Shown: one piece after another, positions 1-8,300 of the stretch
How the letters are laid out: every line of letters begins with the position of its first letter
Numbering within the stretch: the first letter of the stretch is position 1
From: Anaerolineales bacterium UBA2029
Lineage (GTDB): Bacteria > Chloroflexota > Anaerolineae > Aggregatilineales > Aggregatilineaceae
Assembly (NCBI GenBank): GCA_002332795.1
Contig: DDBP01000295.1
Coordinates: 1 to 20,966, forward strand
DNA length: 20,966 nucleotides
Direction of reading: 5' to 3'
Translations under genes and position numbers: made by a program
The notes under the pieces: generated by a model
Databases searched by the model: none
Told to the model about the DNA's origin: nothing
What the model saw: only the letters and a program-made list of their open reading frames with translations

Positions 1-34
1 ACACGTTTTGCACGCACCCCCACACCCGCGCCCC

Positions 35-62
35 TTGAAAATTCGCGCGCCCGCCGTACAAT
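35..62 (+). promoter_or_regulatory. Sigma70-like promoter for the GNAT gene
   Basis: TTGAAA at 35-40 and TACAAT at 57-62 are separated by 16 bp, and each box matches the consensus at 5 of 6 positions. Transcription would start near position 69, leaving a short leader before the ATG at 106. A GGGGAG ribosome-binding site lies in that leader, at about 90-95. This is a pattern match only. Confidence 0.55.
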
Positions 63-105
63 TCGCGCAGCATTCACCGCGGGGGATTGGGGAGCCACAC
101 CATCC

Positions 106-681
106 ATGCACGACGAAGCGATCATCCGTCCCATGACCGAAGACGACATCCCGGCGCTGGCGGGCATTCGTCCTGGCTTCGTCAGCGACACCGTCTTGCA
201 GGTCGAGCGTCTGGGGAGCGGCATCGAAGGGGGCTGGCGGCTGGTCGAGCGCCGTCTGCCCGTCCCTTTCGACAAAGGCAGCGGCTACGACTTCGACGCC
301 AACGAGCGCGCGCGCATCCGTCAGCGCCTGTTGCGCGGCGACGGCCTGCACCTGGTCGTGGAGTGGCGGGGGCGGATCGTCGGCGTGCTGGATGTGACGC
401 CGGAGGAATGGAACAGTACCGCCTGGGTGTGGAACCTGATGCTCGATCAGGCGGTGCGGCGGCGCGGCCTGGGGCGCGCCCTGTTCGAGCGGGCGGTCGC
501 CTGGGCGCGTCGCCTGGGGTACCGGGCGCTCGTGTTCGAGACGCAGACGAACAACGTCCCGGCGTGCAAATTCTACGCGGCGATGGGCTGTCGGCTGGAA
601 GGTCTGCGCGAAACGCTCTACACCAACGACGACATGGCCCGCGGCGAAGTGGCCCTGTTCTGGGTCTATCCGCTCACCTGA
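106..681 (+). CDS. GNAT family N-acetyltransferase
   Basis: A 191-residue protein of the usual single-domain GNAT length, which would transfer an acetyl group from acetyl-CoA to an unknown amine substrate in the cytoplasm. The acetyl-CoA pyrophosphate-binding motif (Q/RxxGxG/A) is visible as RRRGLGRALF around residues 123-132. It is followed by the typical C-terminal half: an ETQTNNVPACKFYAAMGC segment (beta5, then the helix with N..A..FY...GF-like spacing), and an acidic strand ending in FWVYPLT. The ATG at 106 is preceded by GGGGAG about 10 bases upstream and by a good promoter. A longer out-of-frame ORF starting at 87 is a shadow. The gene converges on the 888-residue repeat protein with only 11 bp between the stops. 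The substrate (antibiotic, ribosomal protein N-terminus or small metabolite) cannot be read from the sequence. Confidence 0.9.
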   Translation: MHDEAIIRPMTEDDIPALAGIRPGFVSDTVLQVERLGSGIEGGWRLVERRLPVPFDKGSGYDFDANERARIRQRLLRGDGLHLVVEWRGRIVGVLDVTPEEWNSTAWVWNLMLDQAVRRRGLGRALFERAVAWARRLGYRALVFETQTNNVPACKFYAAMGCRLEGLRETLYTNDDMARGEVALFWVYPLT

Positions 682-692
682 GCGCTTGCACC

Positions 693-3359
693 CTACAGCA
701 TCCCACTGAGGGCATAGCCTCCTGATACAGACACCTCCAGCGCTTCGACCAGTTCGTCCAGCGCACTGGTCGCGCCCAGGTGCGCGATCAGCGGAGCGAG
801 CGCCGCCAGCGCCGCCAGCACTTCGGCTTCGGGCAGACCGCGCAGGGCCAGCACCGCCCGTCGCCACAGCGGATACGCCTGCGCTGGTGTCAGCAGGCTG
901 GCTGCGAGCGCCGCCAGCGTCGCCAGCCGATCGGCGCTCTGCACGACGGACTCGATCTCCAGGCAGGCATCGAGCGCCAGGCTCAGCGCCTCCTGACAGC
1001 GGTTGCGTGCGCTATGCGGGCCAAGATGCGGGGCAAGCTGCGCCAGGGCGCTGGCCCGATCGTAATCGTCGTCAATGCCCAGCGCCGTTTCCAGCGTCTC
1101 GTCCAGCACGGGCGGACGCGCCGTCGGTTCGAGGTGAGGCACCACTTCCAGCAGGGCGGCCACGCGCTGCATCCGGTTGGGGACGGCGCGGGCAGTGCGC
1201 AACGCTTCCTCGCGCAGCGCTTCGGGGTCGCGCGGCAACAGGGCGACCAGCACGTGCATCCGGTCGAAGGGGGCCTCGATGCGGCGGGCCAACCCAATAG
1301 CCGACTCCACCAGGGCAGACGGCAACACCGGCGCGACCGCTGCCAGCGCGTTGGCCCGCTGATGCGGGGCGCGCAGCCCGGCGGCGAGTTCGAGCGCTTC
1401 CCGTCCGGCGCGCCGCGCCAGGGAATCGGGCAGGAACGGCAACAACGCACTGAGCGCGGGCACCCGTTCCAGGGGATCGCGAACGGCCAGCGCGCAATGG
1501 AGCACTTCTTCGAGCTGCTCCGGGCGCAGATGCGGAGCCAGACAGACGAGCGCCTGTGCGCGCGCGCCGTCGCGGGACATGGCACAGGTAGTGGTCAGCG
1601 CGGCCTGCGCGGCGCGTTCGGCCAGGGGAGGGGGCAGGTGTGGGATCAGCTCTACCAGCGTCCCCACCCGCATCTCGTCTACCTGAATGGTGAGCGCAGC
1701 ATCCAGGGCCTCGTGATAGGCAGTCGTGCGGGCGACCGACGTGGTCAGGTAGGGGGCGATGGCGCTCAGAGTGCGGGCGCGCGCGTCCGGCGCGGGCAGT
1801 TCGCGCACCATGCCGAACGCCGCAACCTGCAACTCGGCGGGCAGGTGAGGGGCCAGTTGCCGCAGCGTGTAGGCCCGTTCACCCGGATCGGGGATATTCT
1901 TGAGCACCTGCAACGCCTCGCCGAGCAGTTCCGGCGACAGAGCCGGAGCGAGCGCAGCGAAAGCGCGCGCCCGGTTGGTGTCGTCGCTGATCGAGAACAG
2001 CACCTGCATGGCTTGCTGCAACTGATCGGGCAGGTGCTGCAATGACCCCACAGCCTCAACGCCAGGAGCCAGCGCGATCAACGCCGCAGCCCGTGCCTCG
2101 TCGTTGCCAATGGCGGCGACGGCCTCGAATGCTTCGGCCAGCGCCCCACCCTGCAACGCGACAGGCAGGTGTGGGAGCATCTGCCCCAGCAACAACGCGC
2201 GCGCCTCCGGGTCGGCCAGGTCGCGGGCGATGGCCAGCAGCGATCCGTGAAACTCGGCGGGCAGATGCGGCGGCAGTTCGGCCAGCGCCGTAGCGCGGGC
2301 CATCTCGCTGGCGATATGCTGAGCTGCCTCAAAGGCCAGCGTCAGCGCGACCGGCTGCAGTTCAGGGGGTAGGTGCTCCGCCAACGCACCCAGCACCCGC
2401 ACGCGCGACGCAGGATCGCCGATGTCCTGCGCCGCTTCCAAGGCGCGCTGCTGCAGGGTCGGCAGCGAAGGCTCCGGGCCGCCGACGCTCAGGTGTGGGG
2501 CCAGTCCCAGCAGCACGTCGGCACGCTCCACCGCGGACAGATGCGCCGATGGCGTCGTGAGCGTCGTTTCGACCAGAGCCAGCGCATCGGGGATCAGGCC
2601 CGCCCGTTCCAGGTGTGGGGCCAGGTGGGCCAGGCTACGGGCGCGGGTGGCCGGATCGTCGAGGGCATCTACCGCGGCCCACAGCGACGCCAGCGTTTCA
2701 GCCGGTAATCGTTCGGCCAGGCGAGCCAGCGCCGTCAGGGTGACGGTCAGCGTATCGTCGCTCCGCGTCGCGTTCTGCCCGGCCAGAGCCAGCAGATGGC
2801 GCACCTGCAAACCGGCCATCTCCGGACCACCGATCAGGGCCACGTCGAGCAGGCGGGCCAGGTCTTGCTCGGCGGTGCTGAGCAGCGTATCCTGGCTATC
2901 GGCAGGCAGCGGAGACTGCACGCGGGCCAGTTGGTTCAGCGCCAGGCGCAGCGGCGGCGACTGCCGCAGTTCAGCGGCCAGTGTATGAAAGAAAACCTGC
3001 GCTTCGGCGGCCAGTGCGCCCTGTTCGGTAGACGGCAGACTCAGCAGCCGCCCCCAGTGCGCGCCGACAGCCTGGTAGTCGGGCGTCTGACCGGGCGTGA
3101 ACAGCTTCAGCAGTTCGTTGACTACGGCGGGGTCGGCCAGGGCGTGCCCGTGCATCAACGCCCGCGTCAGGGGCGCGCGGTCAGGCCCGGCGTAGTCTTC
3201 CAGGGCGGCCTGCAACGCCGACCAGTATGCGCGGCGCAGCGTGCTGCGATGAAACAGGGCGTCGAAAGTGTCGGCAGGGAAGAGCGCGCTCAGCGCTTCC
3301 ACGAACACTTCCGCCGCGTTGGCGATCTGCTGAGTGGTGAAGAGTGCAGCCTGTGCCAT
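693..3359 (-). CDS. Helical-repeat (HEAT/TPR-like) protein, unknown function
   Basis: 888 residues that I do not recognise as a named family. Residues about 1-195 form a non-repetitive helical domain (RRAYWSALQAALEDYA near 42-57). From about residue 200 to 870 the protein is a tandem array of roughly 17-18 units of 32-39 residues. Each unit begins with a D-x-x-x-R-A-x-x-L-x-x-L-A-P-H-L pattern and ends in a second helix such as EALQVLKNIP, so each is a helix-turn-helix unit of a solenoid. No signal peptide, membrane segment, NTPase motif or catalytic motif is visible, so a cytoplasmic scaffold or sensor is the safest guess. It is the last gene of the minus-strand run and has its own -10-like TATACT at 3398-3403. 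GAGG lies about 8 bases before the ATG. The N-terminal domain resembles small adaptor domains attached to large signalling or conflict proteins in multicellular-type bacteria, but this is a weak inference. Confidence 0.75.
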   Translation of the reverse strand: MAQAALFTTQQIANAAEVFVEALSALFPADTFDALFHRSTLRRAYWSALQAALEDYAGPDRAPLTRALMHGHALADPAVVNELLKLFTPGQTPDYQAVGAHWGRLLSLPSTEQGALAAEAQVFFHTLAAELRQSPPLRLALNQLARVQSPLPADSQDTLLSTAEQDLARLLDVALIGGPEMAGLQVRHLLALAGQNATRSDDTLTVTLTALARLAERLPAETLASLWAAVDALDDPATRARSLAHLAPHLERAGLIPDALALVETTLTTPSAHLSAVERADVLLGLAPHLSVGGPEPSLPTLQQRALEAAQDIGDPASRVRVLGALAEHLPPELQPVALTLAFEAAQHIASEMARATALAELPPHLPAEFHGSLLAIARDLADPEARALLLGQMLPHLPVALQGGALAEAFEAVAAIGNDEARAAALIALAPGVEAVGSLQHLPDQLQQAMQVLFSISDDTNRARAFAALAPALSPELLGEALQVLKNIPDPGERAYTLRQLAPHLPAELQVAAFGMVRELPAPDARARTLSAIAPYLTTSVARTTAYHEALDAALTIQVDEMRVGTLVELIPHLPPPLAERAAQAALTTTCAMSRDGARAQALVCLAPHLRPEQLEEVLHCALAVRDPLERVPALSALLPFLPDSLARRAGREALELAAGLRAPHQRANALAAVAPVLPSALVESAIGLARRIEAPFDRMHVLVALLPRDPEALREEALRTARAVPNRMQRVAALLEVVPHLEPTARPPVLDETLETALGIDDDYDRASALAQLAPHLGPHSARNRCQEALSLALDACLEIESVVQSADRLATLAALAASLLTPAQAYPLWRRAVLALRGLPEAEVLAALAALAPLIAHLGATSALDELVEALEVSVSGGYALSGML

Positions 3360-3397
3360 GACTCCGGCCTCAACAAATGTAGATTCCGCCCTGTTCC

Positions 3398-3403
3398 AGT
3401 ATA
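3398..3403 (-). promoter_or_regulatory. Possible -10 box upstream of the repeat-protein gene
   Basis: The 108-bp gap between the glycosyltransferase stop (3468) and the repeat-protein start (3359) holds TATACT on the minus strand, about 40 bp before the ATG. No convincing -35 hexamer lies 16-18 bp upstream, so this is a weak call. The rest of the gap shows no stem followed by a T run. Confidence 0.25.
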
Positions 3404-3467
3404 CCTGCCGCCCCGCCTTTCGCGCAGCGTGACTGGAGTCCTGTTTTGGGGGAAGTGGGGTAGACGG

Positions 3468-5543
3468 TTACCCCGATCGCTGGTTGGCGTTGGAGCGTGG
3501 CGTCAGCGGGATGGTCGCGCCCTGCGCCAGGTACGCGCCCGCCTCGTCTATCACCTCGATATTGCGGAACGCCGTCCCTTCCAATGTGTACAAGCCGGCG
3601 TAGAGCGTCGCCGTCTGCGGCGGCAGGGGCAGCGCAAACCACAGGATCAGCGTATCGCCCGCCCGCCAGTAACGCCCCGGCCAGGCCGGACGGTCCGCCT
3701 GCGCCAGCCGTGCCTCGCTCGCGTCCAGCGCGTGCACGAACGCCTGCGCGTCCCGCTCGTCCGGCCCGTCCAGCCGCCAGACCAGGGCGACTTCATCGTC
3801 GGTGAGGGCGTAGCCGGTCAGCGTTGCGCCGTTGGCGAAGTGAACCGGTTCGATCGCAACCACATCCGTCAGCGGCAGTGTCTGCGGGGCCGGGCGCAGG
3901 GCATAGGGCAACTCGCCGGGGCGCAGGGGGAACACGACCGTTTCTGGCTCGTCGAGGCAGGCCGCGTCCGGGCACGTCCGCAGCCCAGGGGCAGGCGCGA
4001 TCAGCTCCAGCGCCTCGCCCGCCGGAACAACAGCCGTGCGCGTCCCGTCCACGAAGCGCACCGAAGGCAGGGGGTCGAGCAGCGCGCCCCATACCGCCGG
4101 AATCTCGTCGAAGGGCGCGACTTCCTGGTCGCTGAGCACGATCACGTCCGCCGGGCTGCGGGCGAGAATCTCTGCGCGAATGTCCAGCAGGTAGTGTAAC
4201 GGCGTGCCGAAGCCGCCCGGTGTCGCTCGCCCATCCACGAAATCCAGCAGCGCGGCGAAGCTGTACGCCTGCAAAGCGACCGTCGCCAGCAGCAACGCGG
4301 CCAGTCCCAGCCCCAGCGCTCGCCGCAGACGGAGCGGGCGGAGCGCCGCGATCAGCGCGTCGGCTCCGGCTCCGGCCAGCAGGTAAGCGGCGGGCATGAG
4401 CGGGATGAAGTAATGCGCCACGACCTCCGTCCACTCCCAGGTGAAGAGCAGCACGGGGACGATCAGCCAGGCGGCGAGCACAATCTGTACCCTACCTCTC
4501 TCCGCTCTGGCATGGACGGTGCCTGATGCAGCCTTCCCTGGAGTGTGAAGATTGCGGATGGCGGATCGCGGATTGGGGATTATCAATTTCGCCATTCGCC
4601 ATCCGCCATCCGCAATTCCGCGCCCCCCCAGCCAGCAGAACGCGGTCAGCGTCGCTGCCAGGGGGATCAGCGCGAGGAGGAGATCGGCGTCCGGCACGGT
4701 GTCGCGGTAGGCGCGGAATTGCTCCGGCCCGGCCAGGGCATGGATGTCCGTGCCGGCGACGGTCAGCCAGGCCAGATCGAGCGCCCGCCCGCTGACGACG
4801 CGCCGGTGATCGGGATCGGTCTGCACGCGCTCGCGCCAGGTGTCCGGCGACAGCCACCCGTCGCGATATGCGCCGATTGCCGCGGGCAACAGGGTCAGCG
4901 CGGCGAGCAGCAGGCCGGCGAGCCATTCGCGGCGATGGACCCGGCGTGGCCACAGGGCCAGCGTCAGGAGACTGAGCGGGATCAGGCTGACGGCGGCGTA
5001 GTGAATCTGCACGGTGAGCGCCAGCAGCGGCCAGTGCGCGACCCGCGCCCAGCGCCGGTTTTCGGCGTAACCGAGCAGCGCGGTGAAGACAGTCAGCACG
5101 ACAAAGGGCGGCAGCAGGTCTTGCGCCCACAGTTTGCGGGCGTAGATCGCGCCCCAGGGACTGACCGCGTAAAGTAGCGCCGCGATCAGCGCGGCCCGCG
5201 CGCCCAGGTAACGCCGCGCCAGCGCCCAGGTGAGCAGCACCGCCAGCGCATTGAGCACCCCGACGTAGAGTGTGGCGGGCAGGGGACTGTCGCTGAACAG
5301 GAAGGGCACGGCGAACAGGTAGACGCTGATGGGCGGGTTGGGCACGTTCACCGACGAACTCAGGCCCAGCAGCGGCAGATCGCGCCCGCGCGCCAGGTCG
5401 AGGGCGCGGGTCATCATGTTGGCTTCGTCGCGCTTGAATTCACTGATCCCCGGCGCGCCCAGACGCAGCGCTGCCGCCAGCAGCAGAGTCAGCGCCAGCG
5501 CGATCCACTCGCCGCGCCGAACGAGGAGGCTGTCTTTCGTCAT
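3468..5543 (-). CDS. GT39/ArnT-like multi-pass membrane glycosyltransferase
   Basis: A 691-residue integral membrane protein of the polyprenyl-phosphate-dependent GT-C class. The N-terminus is basic and followed by a membrane helix (about 12-28). The first extracytoplasmic loop holds the acidic pair D39-E40 (FKRDEANMM), the position of the catalytic Asp in PMT/ArnT-type enzymes. Further hydrophobic segments run from about 90 to 300 (including YAVSPWGAIYARKLWAQDL around 125-143) and from 354 to 425. A soluble C-terminal part of about 250 residues follows. It probably transfers a sugar from a polyprenyl-phosphate donor to a lipid or protein outside the membrane. Residues about 309-331 are encoded by an intact copy of a palindromic DNA repeat (see the repeat at 4551-4616), and the flanking residues to about 351 also look non-native. 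The reading frame survives. The gene follows rsmE with a 61-bp gap. Confidence 0.8.
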   Translation of the reverse strand: MTKDSLLVRRGEWIALALTLLLAAALRLGAPGISEFKRDEANMMTRALDLARGRDLPLLGLSSSVNVPNPPISVYLFAVPFLFSDSPLPATLYVGVLNALAVLLTWALARRYLGARAALIAALLYAVSPWGAIYARKLWAQDLLPPFVVLTVFTALLGYAENRRWARVAHWPLLALTVQIHYAAVSLIPLSLLTLALWPRRVHRREWLAGLLLAALTLLPAAIGAYRDGWLSPDTWRERVQTDPDHRRVVSGRALDLAWLTVAGTDIHALAGPEQFRAYRDTVPDADLLLALIPLAATLTAFCWLGGRGIADGGWRMAKLIIPNPRSAIRNLHTPGKAASGTVHARAERGRVQIVLAAWLIVPVLLFTWEWTEVVAHYFIPLMPAAYLLAGAGADALIAALRPLRLRRALGLGLAALLLATVALQAYSFAALLDFVDGRATPGGFGTPLHYLLDIRAEILARSPADVIVLSDQEVAPFDEIPAVWGALLDPLPSVRFVDGTRTAVVPAGEALELIAPAPGLRTCPDAACLDEPETVVFPLRPGELPYALRPAPQTLPLTDVVAIEPVHFANGATLTGYALTDDEVALVWRLDGPDERDAQAFVHALDASEARLAQADRPAWPGRYWRAGDTLILWFALPLPPQTATLYAGLYTLEGTAFRNIEVIDEAGAYLAQGATIPLTPRSNANQRSG
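4551..4616. repeat. ATTGCGGAT-family palindromic repeat inside a coding region
   Basis: Perfect 16-bp inverted arms, ATTGCGGATGGCGGAT at 4551-4566 and its reverse complement at 4601-4616, enclose a 34-bp centre that is itself partly self-complementary. The element is made of reiterated GCGGAT/ATCCGC words. It shares its ends (ATTGCGGAT ... CCGCAAT) and a central GCGGATT(T)GGGATT word with the intergenic element at 18031-18107. It is read in frame as part of the membrane glycosyltransferase. The adjacent stretch from about 4490 to 4550 is also unlike the surrounding membrane-helix coding sequence and may have arrived with it. Confidence 0.8.
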
Positions 5544-5604
5544 GACCTGCTTACCCTGTGCCGCGTTACACTGCGGGGCGGTCCAATCCCGTCTCCATCG
5601 GCCC

Positions 5605-6351
5605 TCAGCGCGAGTCGAGCGCGCCGAGTTCGTAGAGCACCAACAGGGCAGCGGCGGTCGCCGCCGTCTCCGCCCGCAGGATGCGTGCGCCCAACGTCAC
5701 CACCACCGCGCCACCCGCCCGCGCCTGTGCCACTTCCTCCGCGGTGAAGCCTCCCTCTGGCCCGATGAAGATCGTCACCTGCGGCGCGTCCGTGCCGCGC
5801 AACGGAGCGAGTGCCTGCCGCAGACTCATCGTCCGTTCCTCTTCCCAGGCGATCAGCGTCAGGTCGGCGGGGAGGCTCAGGGCAGCGCTCATGGATAGCG
5901 GCGCTTCGATGACCGGCAACGCCCCCCGCCGCGACTGTTCCGCCGCCTCGCGCACAATGCGCGCCCAGCGCTCCCGCCTGGCCGGGCTGACGCCCTCCTC
6001 GCCCGCAGCGACCGTGCGCGCGGTGATCAGGGGGACGAAGCGCGTCACGCCGATCTCGGTGCCCTTCTGCAACACCCACTCGAAGTTGTCCTTCTTCAGC
6101 AGCGCCTGCGCCAGCGTCACCTGGACGGCTGGCTCGCCGCCCGCTGGTCGCCGCTCGCAAATTGTCCCGCGTGCCGCTTTGTGCTCCACCGTCAGCAACT
6201 CGACTTCGTACTCCCAGCCGCGATCGTCCAGCACGGTGATTCGTGCGCCGGGGCGCAGGCGCAACACGTGCCGTAGCTGATGCGCCACATCGTCGCCCAG
6301 CAGGACAGTTTCGCCGTGAATCCAGGCTGGCGGGATGAAGAAGCGATGCAC
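5605..6351 (-). CDS. rsmE: 16S rRNA m3U1498 methyltransferase RsmE
   Basis: 248 residues, the normal RsmE length. It methylates N3 of U1498 in 16S rRNA using S-adenosylmethionine. The N-terminal PUA-like domain begins HRFFIPPAW and contains VAHQLRHVLRLRPG. The C-terminal SPOUT trefoil-knot domain carries IFIGPEGGFTAEEV and LGARILRAETAATAALL, the SAM-binding knot motifs of the family. I chose the GTG at 6349-6351 because the protein then starts (M)HRFF like its relatives and AGGGGAAAGA lies just upstream. An in-frame ATG at 6372 would add seven residues. The open frame extends to 6660 only because it runs through the WD40 gene in another frame. The gap to the WD40 stop is 26 bp, so the two are probably co-transcribed. 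Confidence 0.93.
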   Translation of the reverse strand: MHRFFIPPAWIHGETVLLGDDVAHQLRHVLRLRPGARITVLDDRGWEYEVELLTVEHKAARGTICERRPAGGEPAVQVTLAQALLKKDNFEWVLQKGTEIGVTRFVPLITARTVAAGEEGVSPARRERWARIVREAAEQSRRGALPVIEAPLSMSAALSLPADLTLIAWEEERTMSLRQALAPLRGTDAPQVTIFIGPEGGFTAEEVAQARAGGAVVVTLGARILRAETAATAAALLVLYELGALDSR

Positions 6352-6377
6352 TGCTCTTTCCCCTGGCCCCATCGGAG

Positions 6378-8207
6378 CTACGCCGACGCCTCCGTGGGCA
6401 CCGGCCACAGCCGGACGACGCCTTCCGCGCTGCCCGCGGCCACCCAGGCCCCGTCCGCGCTGAAGCCCACTGCGGTCACGGCAGCGGTGCCGCCTTCCAG
6501 CACGGCCAGCAGGCGATCGGTCAGGGCGTCCCACAGGCGCACGTCGCCATCGGCCCCGCCCGAAGCCATGGTGCGTCCGTCTGGGCTGAAGGCCACGCAC
6601 AGCACCGCCGCGCGATGGCTGCGCCATACGCCCAGTGGTTCGCCGGATTCCATCCCCCACAACCGCACCGTGCGGTCATGACAGGCTGCCGCCAGCACCG
6701 AACCGTCCGGGCTGAAAGCAACGCCATGCACCACACCCGCGTCCGGCAACAGCCGGTAGAGCCGTTCCCAACGCTCCGTGTCGTATACGCGCACCACGCC
6801 ATCTTCGGCGGACACGGCCAGGCACGCGCCGTCGCCGCTGAAGGCGACGCCCGTCACCCGACCGGCGAACTCGGTCAGCGCGCGCACCTGATCGCCGGAG
6901 CGAGCGTTCCACACACGGGCCATGTGATCGGCCCCCGCCGAGGCCAGCCACGCGCCGTCCGGGCTGAAGGCCACGCCCAACACCGGCTCGGTGTGCCCGT
7001 CGAACTCCAGCAGCAGCGCGCCCGTCGTCGCGTCTTCCAGGCGCAACGAGCCGTCGTTGCCGCCGACAGCCAGGGCCGTCCCGTCCGGGCTGAAGGCCAG
7101 GCTGCGCTGTGCCAGGGATTCGCCCAGCCGCGCCGCCCGCAATGTGCCGCCAGGCACGTCCCACAGGCGCAGCACGTCCTCTTCGCTCGCCGTCGCCAGG
7201 AGGGGTTGGCGCGGGTGCCAGGCCAGGTCGAGCAGGTTGTCCATGTGCCCTTCGAGCGTGTATTCGAGTTGTCCGGTGCCGGTGCTGGCATCCACGCGCC
7301 AGATGCGGATGGCGTGATCCCAGCTTGCCACCGCGATACGCTGACCATCGGGGGTGAAAGAGGCCGCGATCACGCCGCCTTCGTGTCCGCCCAGGCCGCC
7401 CAGGTAGTCACCTGTCGCCGAGGCCCACAGCACCACTTCGCCGTCGCTGCCACAGGAGACCAGAGTCGGACCCGCGATTCCCCAGTATGGCGCGTAGACC
7501 ACGCGCTCAGTCACGCCGGCGTGCGCCTCCAGGATCAGCAGGTCTTCGCCGGTGTGCGGATTCCACACCCACACCGTGCCGTCTACCCGCGCCGCGGCCA
7601 GCGTAGCGCCGTTGGGGCTGAAGGCCAGGTGCGAAAGCCACGCCCCTTTGCCGTGCATCTGCCGCACGAAAGCGCCCGTCGTGCTGTCCCACAACCGCAC
7701 ATGTCCGTCGAAACTACCAGTCGCCAGCAGCGCGCCGTCGGGCGACCAGGCCAGGCCGTAGATGGGTGGCGGGCCGTCCTCTTCGAATTCGCCCCCCGAC
7801 GGCTGCAGGGCGAAGCGTTGCCGTCCGCGCTCGACTTCCCACACCCGCGCCTGCCCATCCTGTCCGCCCGCTGCCAGCAGCGACCCGTCCGGGCTGAAGG
7901 CGACCGCGTTGACCTGCCCGAAGAATCCTTCCAACACATGGCGCAGGGTCGCCGCGCCAGCGCTATCGAGCGCCCACACGCGCACTGTGCCGCTTTCCGT
8001 ACCTGCTGCCAGTAGCGATCCGTCGGGGCTGAAGGCCAGATTGAGCAGCGGATCGTCGTGCGGCACCGTCAGGCGTGGCGGCGCGGTCAGATTTGCCGCG
8101 TCGTAGAACCAGACGCCGAGCGAGCCAGACACAGCCAGCGCGCGCCCGTCCGGCGTCCAGGCCAGGTCGGTGATCCGGCCTCGTCCCACCAGGTATGCTT
8201 CCGTCAT
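6378..8207 (-). CDS. WD40 repeat protein with 14 repeats (two predicted propellers)
   Basis: 609 residues consisting almost entirely of WD40 units. I count 14 copies of the pattern V..VAFSPDG..LA.G..DG.VR.W, from ITDLAWTPDGRALAVSG at the start to VTAVGFSADGAWVAAGS at the end. Fourteen units fit two seven-bladed beta-propellers. The sixth unit (around GIAGPTLVSCGSDGEVVLW) and eighth (LAWHPRQPLLATAS) are the most divergent. There is no kinase, NACHT, caspase or other effector domain and no signal peptide, so a cytoplasmic interaction scaffold is likely. The start is the ATG at 8207, preceded by GGGGAAG. The frame continues 22 codons upstream without a better start. The coding DNA repeats a GTCCGGGCTGAAGGC-like word (plus strand) once per blade, a substrate for unequal recombination. 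Confidence 0.88.
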   Translation of the reverse strand: MTEAYLVGRGRITDLAWTPDGRALAVSGSLGVWFYDAANLTAPPRLTVPHDDPLLNLAFSPDGSLLAAGTESGTVRVWALDSAGAATLRHVLEGFFGQVNAVAFSPDGSLLAAGGQDGQARVWEVERGRQRFALQPSGGEFEEDGPPPIYGLAWSPDGALLATGSFDGHVRLWDSTTGAFVRQMHGKGAWLSHLAFSPNGATLAAARVDGTVWVWNPHTGEDLLILEAHAGVTERVVYAPYWGIAGPTLVSCGSDGEVVLWASATGDYLGGLGGHEGGVIAASFTPDGQRIAVASWDHAIRIWRVDASTGTGQLEYTLEGHMDNLLDLAWHPRQPLLATASEEDVLRLWDVPGGTLRAARLGESLAQRSLAFSPDGTALAVGGNDGSLRLEDATTGALLLEFDGHTEPVLGVAFSPDGAWLASAGADHMARVWNARSGDQVRALTEFAGRVTGVAFSGDGACLAVSAEDGVVRVYDTERWERLYRLLPDAGVVHGVAFSPDGSVLAAACHDRTVRLWGMESGEPLGVWRSHRAAVLCVAFSPDGRTMASGGADGDVRLWDALTDRLLAVLEGGTAAVTAVGFSADGAWVAAGSAEGVVRLWPVPTEASA

Positions 8208-8229
8208 GGACAACTTCCCCGTATGAGCA

Positions 8230-8257
8230 GCCCCCGGCCCATCCCAGTTGCGGGGGC
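8230..8257. other. Stem-loop in the murB-WD40 gap
   Basis: GCCCCCG at 8230-8236 pairs with CGGGGGC at 8251-8257 around a 14-base loop, just upstream of the WD40 ribosome-binding site. There is no T tract after it on either strand, so it is not a classical terminator. It could be a leader hairpin or chance pairing in GC-rich DNA. Confidence 0.3.
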
Positions 8258-8300
8258 ATGATACCACTTTCAATCTATCGCGCGCCGCTTACAGCGCCGC

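Noticed and set aside
780..2045. Long plus-strand open frame opposite the repeat protein
   Set aside because: It is Arg/Gln-rich low-complexity translation of the opposite strand of a GC-rich repetitive gene, and shows no domain or ribosome-binding site.
2796..4199. 467-residue plus-strand open frame spanning two minus-strand genes
   Set aside because: It crosses a gene boundary and has antisense composition. Both minus-strand genes have recognisable structure.
6352..6660. N-terminal extension of rsmE
   Set aside because: It lies within the WD40 gene in another frame. RsmE proteins begin with HRFF, which matches the GTG start.
6615..8015. Plus-strand open frame opposite the WD40 gene
   Set aside because: It mirrors the WD40 repeat DNA. 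The minus-strand reading gives 14 clean WD40 units.
8230..8257. Rho-independent terminator after murB
   Set aside because: The 7-bp stem is real but no T tract follows on the minus strand.
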